DNA of 64,000 nt from contig OY540822.1 of assembly GCA_961205875.1 (NCBI GenBank), positions 10,356,501 to 10,420,500 of the forward strand, in the 5' to 3' direction. Positions 50,531 to 63,144 of this stretch are shown here, piece after piece. Every line of letters starts with the position of its first letter. The stretch's first letter is position 1. Made by a program: the position numbers and the translations under genes. The DNA comes from Sialis fuliginosa. Taxonomy: Eukaryota; Arthropoda; Insecta; Megaloptera; Sialidae. The notes below the pieces were generated by a model. The model made no database searches and was not told the DNA's origin. It saw only the letters and a program-made list of their open reading frames with translations.

Positions 50531-50578
50531 GTGAGCTTTTTTTATTTTTTATATTTGGACACTTTTACGCACAAATGT

Positions 50579-50966
50579 ACAGTCGCCTGCAGAATTCGTC
50601 TGGCACCCTAAAGGCTAGAATCGCTTACAACAGAGATTCCAAATTTAAAGACAAACATCATCGGTTATCTCTTTCTATCAAGTTTAATATATTTAAATAC
50701 TAAAATTCGGAATATCAAATATTTATTGCCTCAAAATTTACGTTACAATTTTCAATAAATTACATAATAATTTAATTGCACAAATATATATGAGTATTAT
50801 AAACGAAGAGTAGTTCTTTATCTAGCAAATGAATTTCAAAATATCTGTCTTTGTTTGATACATGGAGAAATGATTTAAATATTATAATAATCAAATGGGA
50901 GAAGCCTACTAAGTTTGTGATAAACGAAAATGAATACAAACTGCAAGACCATTAATGCAGGCGACA
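50579..50966 (+). mobile_element. GTCGCCTGCA-family element at the start of dsf intron 3
   Basis: Ends ACAGTCGCCTGCA and TGCAGGCGACAT form the inverted repeat. It begins 48 bp after the dsf exon 3 donor. Confidence 0.75.
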
Positions 50967-53320
50967 TTTATTTTTATTGGAATTAAGTTATTTGCGGTTA
51001 AAATTTTATGCTTATTTCAGGATTTTTTTTCGTAACAAAATAAAATATAATCTTTTCAGTCTTTTTATATTTTGTTATTTGCATCTGAAATTATTACAAA
51101 AACAATTTTTTTTAGTAAATTTTATTATGCTTTCTTTGTGTTTTTTGGGATCAAAGCAGACTGCTCAAAAAAAAGATGGGTGGGTGAGTGGTGGGAAGCA
51201 TATCTCTACTTGTATCAAATATATTTTCATTTTATACTCTTGTCACTATCGTATTATTTATTTAGAATCAGACATTTATATATATTAATAAAAAACAAAA
51301 TAGCGGACTTATAAAAAAAGTTTGTTTTTTTTTCGTTGAAAATCGAGAAAAAAATAAGACATTATTAATAAAATTAATTTTAGATAATACGATAACTATT
51401 AGTGTGTAGAACAACGTGTTAAAATTATAGACTTTCGTATCTGCTTCCCACCAACCGAAAAACACGTTTAAAGATTTAGTAACAGATATTACACTATATT
51501 TCCTTCTATGTGCTATAGCTTCGTAAATAATTTGAATTTTGGTCTACAATTTTCACAATATACTCTCAATATATTTTACTTTCAAAATATGTAAAAAAAG
51601 TCGAAATTTTTAAATCGTCACACCGGAATACTGCCTTAATCTTGTTTTTTTATTATAATCATTTCTCTCTTCAATTTTATTTTGAATGAAACTCAAAAAT
51701 TTATATACATGCATTTTTTGATAAAGTTAATATTTCTAATCAGGAATTAATATATTAATAAAGTTACGTTAATTAGTAGTAATGTTTAATAAAATACAAG
51801 CTAGATATGAAAAATCTCCCACGTGTAGAATAATTTGTGAATACGCCCTTGAGTGGGAGCAATCTTGAATTCATTATTGACACTAATATATTATTCTTGT
51901 CACCTGGAGATTCGGTCTACAGAATCCGCAGGGTGCTAATAGAATTGCCGTTGAATTTGTTACTATCTGCTAACATATATCATGACAAACCATTGTTCAG
52001 ATTGGCACGAAGAAATCTTACAATAATCGCGACCTGTCAAATGTTTTTTTCTTTCACAGTTTCCAATTTCGATCATGTTCCTGGAAATTGATATACTTTC
52101 TTGCAATTTGGTATCGGAAAATCAGGAAAAAATATCAAACCTGAACTTAAATATAGGGGACATTCGTATACGTGTATCTAGTAATATAAAACAAATCTTT
52201 TTGGCTAACTGATAAAATATATAAAAAAATGAATGGGATATGAATTATAGATAATAACGTTCTCTAAATTTTTTATTATTGATATTTATTTCTAAAATAA
52301 ACCGTTTTAAATATATTAATAATGATATAATACATAATATCGGTATGGAGAACCATACATGACTTCCATGTTCTTTCTATCTTTTTAAATAATTTTGTAT
52401 ATATGTACATACGTATATATCGTAATACATAAAAAAAAACATATATACTTACGACAGTTACAGCTGTTATTGCCATTTGTATATAAATATTAGTTTTCTA
52501 ATGTCCTAATGTCAAAAACATAATACACATTCGTAGAACAACTAATTTGACAATTTGAATTTAGTTGCTTTTGTTTCCATGGCAACATGAATTAATGACA
52601 TATTAATTAGTATTTAAAATTCAAATTTTAAGTGTATTTTTCACCCCTTTAATAGCTGTTTGGGCACGTACAAATAATAAATGTCCCTTAGATTCAATTG
52701 AACTGCAAATGTACCAAATCTTATCAAAATTAGTGAGATAATACTCACAACGTTCACTTTTTAGACGAATAAAGTTAACACCAAAATCAATAGGTCTGGA
52801 GTACTCACTGAGACAAATATTTTCCCCAAAAATAATTCAGATCGGTGCATTTTTACAGTAGTTATCGTGAACAAAAAAAAATTCTACATCCAGACACACG
52901 CACAGCCGCCATGCGTAAATTAACTTTTCTTTACGTTTTGAAGTTAGTACAATCAGAATTTGTCATTTTCTCGGACACGATTTTTCGATGGTATTACAAT
53001 ACTTCCATTTCTTTCAGAACATGGAAGTAAAAATACAGTTGGATATATTATCGGCATGGACCAACTGTACAATAAAAAAAATACGTAAAAATCAATGTAA
53101 TATAAAGTTAAATAATAAGACAATGAAATAATTTGTTGAATTTATCTATCTATGATCTTTGTTCTACTGAAATCTATTGGAAGTGTATCCAATTTGTAGA
53201 TTAAATATTTGCCCTTTAGACAAGATTGAGCCAGTGCGCGAAGTTTGAGTAAAGAAGCAGGGGAGAAAGGGGTGCACTAGTTATTGTGGCAACCACTTGG
53301 GGTGTGTTGAGTCTCGACGC
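50967..53320. other. dsf intron 3, AT-rich, no gene seen
   Basis: Non-coding; only short chance frames. It precedes the 140-bp tandem array. Confidence 0.45.
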
Positions 53321-54240
53321 CTGGCGTGTTGGCCAAAGGGTGGGCGTGAGAGGTCCGACACTTGGCGTTAGGGGCCTCCAACAGGGTCGGATTTAATAAT
53401 ATACTCAGGTTTTTGCATTTATTTGCAAACAAAATTATTTGGTGGTAATATTCATGTTCACGGGCATATTGGCTAAAGGGTGGATGTGAGAGAACCCACA
53501 CTTGGCGTTAGGGGCCTCCTACAGGGTCGGATTTAATAATATACTCCGGTTTTTGCATTTATTTGTAAACAAAATGATTTGGTGGTAATATTCATGTTCA
53601 CGGGCATATTGGCTAAAGGGTGGATGTGAGAGAACCTACACTTGGCGTTAGGGGCCTCCCACAGGATCGGATTTAATAATATATTCAGGTTTTTTGCATT
53701 TATGTATTTAAAAAATATATTTTGGGGTAATAATCATGTTTAAAGCATATTGACTAAAGGATAAATGTAAGAGGCCTAACACTTGACAATAGGGGCCTCT
53801 CACAGGGTCGGATTTAATAATATACTCAGGTTTTTTGCATTTATGCATTTAAAAAAATATATTTTGAGGTAATAATCATGTTTAAAGTATATTAACTAAA
53901 GGGTAGATGTAAGAAGCCTAACACTTGACGTTAAGGGTCTCTCACAGGGTTGGATTTAATAATATATTTAGGTTTTTTGCATTTATGTATTTAAAATCAG
54001 TAATAATCATGTTTTAGGCGTCTTGGCTAAAGGGTGGATGTAAGAGACCTAATATTTGACGTTAGGGGTCTGGATTTAAAAATATACTTAGGTTTTTTCA
54101 TTTGTTTTAAAATTTGTTTGCAAAATTCTTGATTGGGAGATACTGGCCAAATCTTATATATTTTTGTTGAAGAGTAAGTAAGGGTTCGATATTTGACATT
54201 ATAAATTTCCTACAGGTTTTTTTTTTAATAATATATTAAT
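53320..54240 (+). repeat. Tandem array of about 140-bp units (about 7 copies)
   Basis: The landmark CTTGGCGTTAGGGGCCTCC (or a variant) recurs at 53361, 53501, 53641, 53782, 53924, 54055 and about 54191. Each unit also holds GGTCGGATTTAATAATATAC and GGCTAAAGGGTGGATGTGAG. Left units are near identical; right units are progressively diverged. Confidence 0.88.
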
Positions 54241-54972
54241 TAGATTTTATTTTAATTCATTAAATAATATTTCTGTTAAATTTACTTCATGATACCTACA
54301 TCTGAATTCTAGTAGTGCAGAGTTTCTTAAATTTTAGAGGTTTAACTATACAGAAAATAATTAAGTACAGTAAAATTTTAATTAAATGCATGCTAACTCT
54401 TATTTTGAGGACACTAGATAGTAGTTTTTGCGGATTCATATATATACACACAATTTGAAACTTTTAAATATAATAAAAATAAATATTCTTGTTAATTCTT
54501 AATGCAAAAAATCTTTATAAATATTTCGATTTGAATCAATGTATTCGAAGGGTCTCCGCGTGAGATAAATGAAGTTTTAGAAGCGCTGGTGTAGACAGTG
54601 TAAGTTGTTTGAAAGTTTTGCGGTGGAATCCTGCCCTGCATCTAAGTTTGGCGTTGTAAGTTTAGTGAAATTTCCAAACTGGCGGGAACGACCAAGATCA
54701 CAGTGAGACTATACTAGTGCTCTGTCATGGGAAGCAACAACTGCGTACCCACCTATCAAAGACGATTATATTATTTGTGGCGCACAAGCTAAAATCATTA
54801 TGTCTCGCTTAAGATCTTAGGTTCGTGGCATATTAATGCATAGACATATCTAGTGGTAAGTCTATTTTCCTTCTAGATTATACGTTAACAAACCCTTGTT
54901 CGATATTACACCTTATCAGAATTACATACATTCTATATCTCTCTCTCTATATATATATATATTTTTTTTTTT

Positions 54973-55183
54973 TGAAGTGAAACTTCTTTAGTGAATCGAG
55001 TGAATTTACAGATTTTAATATTTAACACGTTTTAAAAATGAAACTCTAAGGAGAATGTGCATATGCGTGAGTAGATGTAAAAGAGAAATGCATGCGTACA
55101 AGTCACTTTACGTCGGTTATGCGTGAGACAGAGAAATAAGTAAATGTATAAGAGAAAGATGAACAAAAGAAGTTTCACTTCAA
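54973..55183. mobile_element. About 210-bp MITE, TTGAAGTGAAACTTCTTT ends
   Basis: Left TTGAAGTGAAACTTCTTT, right AAAGAAGTTTCACTTCAA-type. A solo end is at 36390. It follows a (TC)n(TA)n microsatellite. Confidence 0.7.
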
Positions 55184-55737
55184 CCATGCGCTTATGTAGA
55201 TCGATAATTGATGTTCCATTCATGTTTTTATATCATTTATTTATTAACCAGGCCAATTTATATTATATTATACTATACACTTTCAGTATAACGTATAAGA
55301 AAGTCCTGTACCACCTATAGCAGCTTTTTTCTATACTTTGTTATAGTCAATTTAAAAAAAAGATTCTAATCTTCATCATTTTAACTTTATATAACGTCTA
55401 GATTTTGTCAAAAAATGAATATTTATATTTTATGATTTTCTTTAAAAAATGCAATTATATTTTAAAATCAATACGTGCAGTATATTTTTTATCGTGGGAA
55501 AAAACTAATTGAAATGTATTGTTTTCGCCCTTAACCTTAATGGTACTATTAATTGTTACATATAACTCAACTCTACTGAATATAGCTATGGAATTAAGCA
55601 AGTAATACAAAAAACAGAGGCGGAGAAAACATTTTTATATAAAAATAGAAAAATCTATTTTTTAAATTAAGTATTTAATATCACATTAAAATAACAAAGT
55701 ATGCTAAAAAATTCACACTGTATCTTCGGCTCTATCT

Positions 55738-56527
55738 TCAATGGGTGTGACTGTGTCGGCATGCACAGTCGAGGGATTGACGTGAATACGTGACAGTTAG
55801 GTTAAATTTAACATCTTTAATTTTTTTGTTTGAATATTTGTAAAATGGACACAAAATGTTGCTGTCTTAATAAAGTAATATATATATACATGTAAATATA
55901 TATTTCTTATGATTTGTACGAATATAAAAACAATTAATTAATGAATACAAAATTAACTTTTTATTTTTTTATTCAATTTAAAAAACTTTAATCAAAAAAT
56001 TAAAAACGTTAAGTCATAGAGAATATATTCTAATATCATGTTATTTTTTTTTTTCAATTCATTTAATTAATATTTACAAGCGCAATTGTAAACATACAAA
56101 ATTTAATTTTTTGTTATTTTTGTATAATATTAAATCTATCACCCATTAAAACTGGATAAATGTTTTGATTTTTAATTGTACCACACGTAGATCTAATCGA
56201 GATCTATAATTTAAAACTCTGATGGTGGGTTGCATAAAGCAAAAATAATCACGATTAGTTAATCGTCCGTTTTTAATCCATGAGTTAACGTTAATTCTAA
56301 ATTTAATCATAGTTAATAATTAACGTTAAGAATTAACATAATTATGGTTTTGAAATAGTCGATTAACTAATCATGATTAATTTTTCTTTATGCAACCCAA
56401 AATGAGTGTTGAGATATACTGATTATAAATTTACACTAGTGCGCAAAATTGATCTCTACGCGTTACATCAAGTTTCTGAAATGCCCATCCAGTATCTGGC
56501 CTGAAACTCTAGACGTTATTCACGTCA
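55738..56527 (+). repeat. Repeated block in dsf intron 3 (copy 2, with insertions)
   Basis: Same order of shared segments as copy 1 but longer, because of expanded AT tracts and the MITE at 56227-56397. Confidence 0.75.
56227..56397. mobile_element. 171-bp foldback MITE, GGGTTGCATAAAG ends
   Basis: Ends GGGTTGCATAAAG and CTTTATGCAACCC. Inner GATTAGTTAATCG / CGATTAACTAATC pairing. Absent from the matching place in copy 1 of the repeated block. Confidence 0.8.
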
Positions 56528-57199
56528 TTAAAAATAGCTCTGCTTTATCTAAAAAGTTAATTTGTAAAGAATTTCGTTTTGAAAATAAAAATTCATAACG
56601 TAACAGTCGGAATTTTATAGTAGGTAAGAATAACATAATAAAAAGATTAACTTAGCGATAATATATGTGAACGCCACTGACAGAGAGATCAGCTAGGTGT
56701 CATCTGGTATCACAATTGCACGGTTCCCACACGCGGTTGCAACGCGATGGGCCTTTTATACTCACTCGCTGATCCATCGTCGTGTGCATTCGCCTTTTAA
56801 AATCCGCCTGCCAGAATCAATATAGCAGACACATCATTTGTGCTAGACATTTATTTGGATTATATCATTCTCTGAAGCATGAGACAGGATTAAGATTTCA
56901 GCCTCGATTCGGCTGAGTCACTCTGCGTTACCTTTTAGACGTTTTTCCTTCTTTGATTCAATCGTATTTTATTAACAATAAACGTTCGTAACATATGTAT
57001 GAATAGTGAATACATGTTTTAATTTTTCCGGAAGTATATTTGTGATATTTTACACTCGTTTACTCTTTTATTGAACAATTTTGAAAATTGCGTTTTTACA
57101 GGTGTTATTTTAAGAAAATTTTTCAACTGCACATTTTTTGCTTTACACTTTGTATATTTCTTTCTTACAAATTGCAGTGCCCTTTTTTGCTCTACACTT

Positions 57200-57451
57200 A
57201 TGTCCAGTATTATAAAGAAACTAGCAAGCACTTTCGAATGGGGTATTAATTATGTGATTGTATCTATGGAATTTAGAGCAGTGATACTTCAACTTATTCT
57301 AACACAGTTGGCGACTTTGACTATACATGCCATACAAAATAATTGTCATAATATCGCCACTGTTTTAATACCGTTGGTGTTTACGTACTACGCGTTCGCG
57401 AAAATTATCAAACACTTCATGAAACTACAAGATAACTGTCAGATAGGCTAA
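57200..57451 (+). CDS. Possible 83-aa hydrophobic protein, unknown
   Basis: Open frame MSSIIKKLASTFEWGINYVI... with two or three hydrophobic segments (VILQLILTQLATLTI; IATVLIPLVFTYYAFA) and a cationic helix. An acceptor-like site (TTTCTTACAAATTGCAG) ends at 57177, 22 nt before the ATG. No poly(A) signal is close, and a GTCTGTCTGTC-type dispersed repeat begins about 30 bp after the stop. It could be a real small gene in dsf intron 3 or a chance frame. Confidence 0.3.
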   Translation: MSSIIKKLASTFEWGINYVIVSMEFRAVILQLILTQLATLTIHAIQNNCHNIATVLIPLVFTYYAFAKIIKHFMKLQDNCQIG

Positions 57452-58241
57452 AATCATCATTTAGCAAAATTTGCTAGCTCGCCGCGTCTGTCTGTCTGTC
57501 TGTGCACGATTTTCTCAGTCCCTACTGAACGGATTTTATTCCGGTTTTCACTTATGGATAGAGTGTTTCACGGGGAAGGTTTAGGTGTATAATTTGTGGA
57601 TATTAACCCAGGTAACAACGGGTCAAATGCGTTAGTAAATTATAGTTTGCATAAGACCGAAAAAAATTTCAGTTTAGAGTACAATTGATTATTTCTTCTA
57701 ATAAAAATTTATAAAAGGTACCTAATCAATGACAGTTGTGTTGTAATCTGATTTTGTAAGCTGATTTTGTAGTACACACGGGTGAAGCCGCGAGTAAATT
57801 CTTGTTTAAAATAAATCTATTTTAATAACGTTATTTTACCTGAATTACACAGATACAGAATATTTTATAACAGTTGCTGTTTTGCGAAAGAAAATGAAAC
57901 GAGAGAGGGGGGGGTAAATGCGAAAGGATGGGGGTGGAGGTGGGGATGGGGTACGAGTGGAGGCAGTATTAATCATGTCATTAATCATAACAGTTTGACA
58001 ACAACAGACGATTATGGTTCGGGGGATTACACGCCATACCTGCAGACTTCTGAAGCTATAATATATGTGTAACATGTTTTGTGCAAATACCTCACATTTT
58101 TATTAGAGTGCCTCATAAATTGTGCCAAGCTAAAAAACTAATGGTGCTATTTTATTACTGTTTACTTGAAATTTTTGTATTATATATTTTGCATTTTCGT
58201 GGTCTTTTTTTTCGATCATCCTAAAAATATTTAGTATAATA

Positions 58242-58706
58242 ATATACTGGCACCAGTCTTGGATATGACCCCAGTAATGGCAATTTTTTAATTAAATGTA
58301 CTGAATAAGAAATATTTGATGATTACCATTTCTGAATATTAATCTATATACATTTAACTGTCTTACAGCGTGATTTGATGACAATCGGCTAATAGGTGTC
58401 AAAATGATGGACATTTAAACTAATTATTAGTATAATTTCATAGCAACTGCTTTACATTATTTCAAATTAGACGATTCTTTCTTTTATATCTTTTGTGTTT
58501 GTCCATCACTGCGTTCTCATTACTGGTTTTGTTTTATCCATTACTGGAGAAAAAACATAAACAAAATAAAAGGCTATAATTAAAAAAAAAACTATATTTG
58601 CCAACTTCGGTAATTAAATTGATTAAATAAAGAGTTACTTGTACATTAGTTCATGATAATTACCTTAATCTTGCTCTTATAGCGGCCATAACTGGTACCA
58701 GTACCT
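58242..58706 (-). mobile_element. M1 MITE copy 9
   Basis: Left ATATACTGGCACCAGT, right GGTACCAGTACCT, TA on both sides. Confidence 0.88.
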
Positions 58707-60169
58707 TATAACTTATTTAACTATAAACTTTTAAATAACCATACATATACAGTGGTTCTTCACGAATTTTCACAGAAACCCAGATTTACAGCAAAATACG
58801 TTTAATCATAATATGATTAATATGTCATTACCATATGAAAGAATGGCAACAATTCTTTCAAAATTCACTGACATCTCGAACTAACGAGTTTTGGAACTCG
58901 CCTCCTTGTATAGCACATTACCCTTTTATTTTGAGTAGTCGGGAGAAGCTACATTATTTTTACCCCGTAAAATACACGTTTCGTACCGTCAAAACCCCGG
59001 CAACCACTGCATTCTTAAATGAAATAAAGTATAATGTGTTTTGAGAGATATAATTCACAACAATACTTATAATCTTTAAATTATTTTACTATGAAGCATA
59101 CAAAATTGTTGCCCACCACTGGTCAAGTATAAAACACGATAGCGCCTGTAATGGGGTCGATATATAGTATATATATTTATTGTTTCTGCCGCTTCAATGA
59201 CCCCCAGGGGTGATAGCGTGGAGTGACACAACACCTACCCCCTTTGTCCCGCACGGCTGTTACCCCTACATTGCACCTCCACCAACAGATCACCTATACC
59301 CGGATGCTGGACAACGCTCAACGTCCCCCACCCCCCTCTCTGGTGGGAAACGACGGGTGTATCAAACAGGGGTGGATAATATTCATCATTCTTACGTGCA
59401 TTTTTTTTTAATATGACCAACACAAGACTTTTTTAATACTTTATTATTAAAAAAAATTTTTTATACTGAAAAAAACTTATTTGAGCAGAAATTATACTAT
59501 GACATGTAATTCTATAGTTCTAAAACCTAGAAAATACCTAAGCATTAGACCTTTTAATTAATTTAATTTTTTACATCGATTGCAAAAATTTTGTAATTAT
59601 ATTTTAAGCAGTGCTGGACTAAAAAGGGGGGGGGTCAACCCCGGGTGGAAGGGGGTGACAAAATTAGAGGATGAAAATGTAACATGACTAGAAAAAGTAA
59701 TTTTTAGGGGGTACCAAAATTAAACTGACAACGAAAAAAACCGTCTTCGTCTCGATGTGATAAATTGGCATAGAAATACTAATTATTATTGACAATGCTT
59801 TAAAACCGAGATTGATAAATGAAGTTGCGTATTGGGCAGCCCTGTGAGCTTTTGGGGCAGCTTCGTGTTAAAAGCTGACAGAATGACATTACACTAACCA
59901 GTCGAGGGATTACGCTAGCTTAACCAACGACGCTCGCTTTCGATTTAACCATGTTGGGAAATGTATTGTGGAAAATTTGTTTCAGCTTTTTCGGTGTATT
60001 TGGGGAAAAAACATCCACTCGTAGATATTAAATTATATGTGTCTAAAAATCTTTTGTTAATTATTTATCATTTTGTTTGCGAATTTCGTTTATAACGATA
60101 TCTATTTCAATTATATTATAACTATTTTTATTTTTATAAACAATGTACAAATATTGTATTACATCGGTA
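58707..60169. other. Repeat debris and a GC-rich patch, no gene seen
   Basis: Contains one arm of the 401-492 hairpin family (about 58976-59032), a solo end of the AGGAGGTGAGTTCC MITE near 58890, and a C/G-rich patch at 59195-59380 without supported coding. Confidence 0.45.
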
Positions 60170-60408
60170 CAGGGCCGATAAGCAAAATAAGCAATTGCTT
60201 ATGATTCCAGTTTAGTGAGGGGGGGGGGGGGGTAATTCACCGAAATCTTGCGAATTTTGTAAGTAAATTTGACCTAACTTTGATATCAATTTTAATAATA
60301 AATCCAACAGTTCAATAAAAAATGTGACGTGACAAATTTCAAATATTGCATTAAGGGCTCTTCCTATGACTACTGCCTAGAACCCTTATAAATATAAATC
60401 CGGCCTTG
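60170..60408. mobile_element. Degenerate hAT-like MITE
   Basis: Ends CAGGGCCGATAAGCAAAATA and TATAAATCCGGCCTTG; flanks CATCGGTA/CTTCGTAA match 5 of 8. Contains a G12 run. Confidence 0.5.
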
Positions 60409-61454
60409 CTTCGTAATTTTACTTTTGAAATTTTAAATTTCGGATTTATCTTACAAAAATTTGAGAATTAAAAAAACGTTTGTGAGGCATCATTCAAAAG
60501 GTCTTGGCTTCAAGCTGTGCCTTTTTGGGGTTCCAGTTCCCACTTTTTTCTGAATAGGAAGTTACCAATTTTTTGTCTTTTTTATGAATTATTCGTATAA
60601 AATCATGTTTTTTTTTCTTCTTAAAATATTGAGAAAAAATATTAATTAGTCATTGAGGATGTATGGCAGGTATCTAATTTCGACGAGAATTAATTGAAAT
60701 TTGAAGAATTTAATAAATCTCAAGTACCCATAAAAAATTTCAAATGGTTTAACTACATAGTTTGAATGTTTTTTTTTAAATTAACATGGGCTTTTATGGC
60801 AGAAAGAAAATTCCAATAAATCATATGGTTCAATCATCGAGAAAATCTGTAATTTTCACAACATGCCACTTACATATTTAGCAATAAGCTTCATAAAAAA
60901 TTTTATACATAAACAGTAACACAATTACGAGAAAAAAATAATTATTGCTGAAAAATATTGTTATTTAATAATATTTTAGTTTCTATCATTTATCACAATA
61001 AAATATTTGTTTTTTTTTATTATTTTTATTTCTGGCAGATTAAATTAAATTACATTCAGAATAATTTTTTTTCCATATAATCAATACAAATATTAATTTT
61101 TTGGTTAAAATTCTAAAATAACAGTTAATAATGGGAAATAAGGTTTTAAATAAAAGTATTAATATAGTTTATGTAGTTTATAAACCAATTTGACTTTCCT
61201 ACAAACATTTAATTAATAATAATTTGATTTTGATCGTTCATGACATCTAGATTCACATTATTTTTGACTTACCTGCCATACATCTTTAACTGTTATTTTT
61301 TTTCAATTTAATCGAAACATTTTTCATCACTGAAAATTTTAATAAAATCCTTAACATATTTTATAACATAATCTATTTCAAAAAAGATAAACTATGATAC
61401 ATATTGCATAACCAAATGTTGTTAGCAAGAAATCATTACGAATAGTATGTATTA

Positions 61455-61870
61455 GTAGAACGTGGGGATGGATAGAATATCTCTCCTTGGTCTAAGGACT
61501 TTGCAACAAATAACACGTTAGTGAAATAGTCCGCGAAGGAGTCGTTTCCAGATACCAACAACTCGATGTATCTGGAAGAGAAAGGCTAACATATCATGTT
61601 GTATTTAAAACAATATATCTGCCCTTGTTCAACAAAACACATTATTGAAAAGGAGTTCTCCAGATACCAACAACTGGATGATTTTGGAAGAAAAGGATCA
61701 ACATATCATGCTATATGTAATACAGTATGTCCGTCCTTTACAGCAAAATAAGTTAGTCGATCTTCAGAAACCAACAAACCAATGTACCTGATAGATAAAG
61801 ACAGACATATCATGTTGTATTTGGTACGGTATCTCTCTGTCTTTGTTTGACAATGATGGTACTGGGTTGG
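61455..61870 (+). repeat. Imperfect tandem repeat, about 104-112-bp units
   Basis: CCAGATACCAACAACTCGATG and variants at 61548, 61660 and 61764, each followed by ACATATCATG.T.TAT. A partial unit precedes. Confidence 0.65.
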
Positions 61871-62629
61871 TGATGACATAACAGAGTTGTATGGAGTGAG
61901 ATAATGTAACATACGAGTCGTATTCTGTCACTTACTCTGGAGGCACAGTTGTGGTTGGGAAACAGAATTCGACATTTTCGCCACGGCTCATGTCAGATAA
62001 AATTCAGATTTAATATAATATAACTGTAGTCTAATTTCAGATGAACACTACAATCGTAACTATGGTATTGCTCCTAACAAACAAACAAAAAACTACTAAA
62101 CCGATTTTAATGTGATTTTAACTGTTCAAATGTCTAAAACGCTAGAATTAGTTCAAGCTATATGTATGATAATAATTTAATTATAGCAGACCCCAGTTAA
62201 ACTATAAAGAAAATAAAAATATATACAAATAGAAAATCAAAGGTAAAGGTGATTAGGTCATTTTTTATCAAGATGATAAAGATTCAATTTCGAAATAAAC
62301 GTAGATGTATTAATTATAATGATAAATAAAAATATGTTAACACTTTTATCGAATTTTTGGTATAAATATAATAACGTTTTAAAACGAATTTTTACATTAA
62401 AAAATACAATATAAAAATAAATGTCATTTTAAGAAGAAGCACTTTCACATGGTCAGTACTGCCAACTTTACCAGAACACCAAAAAACTCCAGATTCAGAA
62501 AAGCATCGTTGCTTTATTTTCTTATTGTTTTGTTTGCTATTACTTGCACTATAAATGCAGTTTAGAAGAAATAATATAAATATAAAAATTCAATTTACAA
62601 CAATTATATTAAATCGTGTCACGAGCGTG

Positions 62630-63075
62630 ATCCGACGCTCAGGCGTGAGTAAAAAAATAGGAATCGTGAGCGTGCGTGATCGTAAGCAAATTCGATTCAC
62701 GCGGCCAGCTCTACTTGCAAATTTCGTATAGCGAAAAATAAACTAGTATATTGCACACGAGCGTTTGTATTTAGCGGTAAGAGTGAAGCGATTGAAGCAC
62801 AATGACCGTAAACGTGTCAATAACCGTGACGGAATTACCGCGAGCAAGCCAACAAAGCCCCTACATCATCATTAATGAGAGGTAGAAGAGCATGCGGACG
62901 CGTCAGGTGTGGATTCCCACGTCTCCCCTACCCCACAACGCCCCTGGCAAGGCAACACGTAATCACCTCGTGAACTCACCCCCATCCTACATTCCCCATT
63001 CCCCATTCACCATTCCCCAACTTCCCATTCCAAAGCGCTACCAACTCGGCTACATTTTTATACACGAGAATTTTC
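62630..63075. other. CpG-rich patch in dsf intron 3 or beyond
   Basis: Raised CpG with palindromic GTGAGCGTGCGTGATC-type motifs, then ATTCCCCATTCCCCATTCAC short repeats. No supported coding frame; could be a promoter or enhancer. Confidence 0.3.
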
Positions 63076-63144
63076 CTAAATGTCCTTTCGACACTCGTCA
63101 TTTTTTAGAAGAGGGGGGGGGGGGAGATATAATTGAAATGTGAT

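Noticed and set aside
51837..52091. 84-codon plus-strand frame MNTPLSGSNLEF...
   Set aside because: No recognisable family or gene signals; may be old coding debris but cannot be supported.
60219..60231. Poly(G) runs here and near 28539, 32391, 39531, 45967 and 63115
   Set aside because: Simple homopolymer tracts, several within MITEs; no evidence for a specific role.
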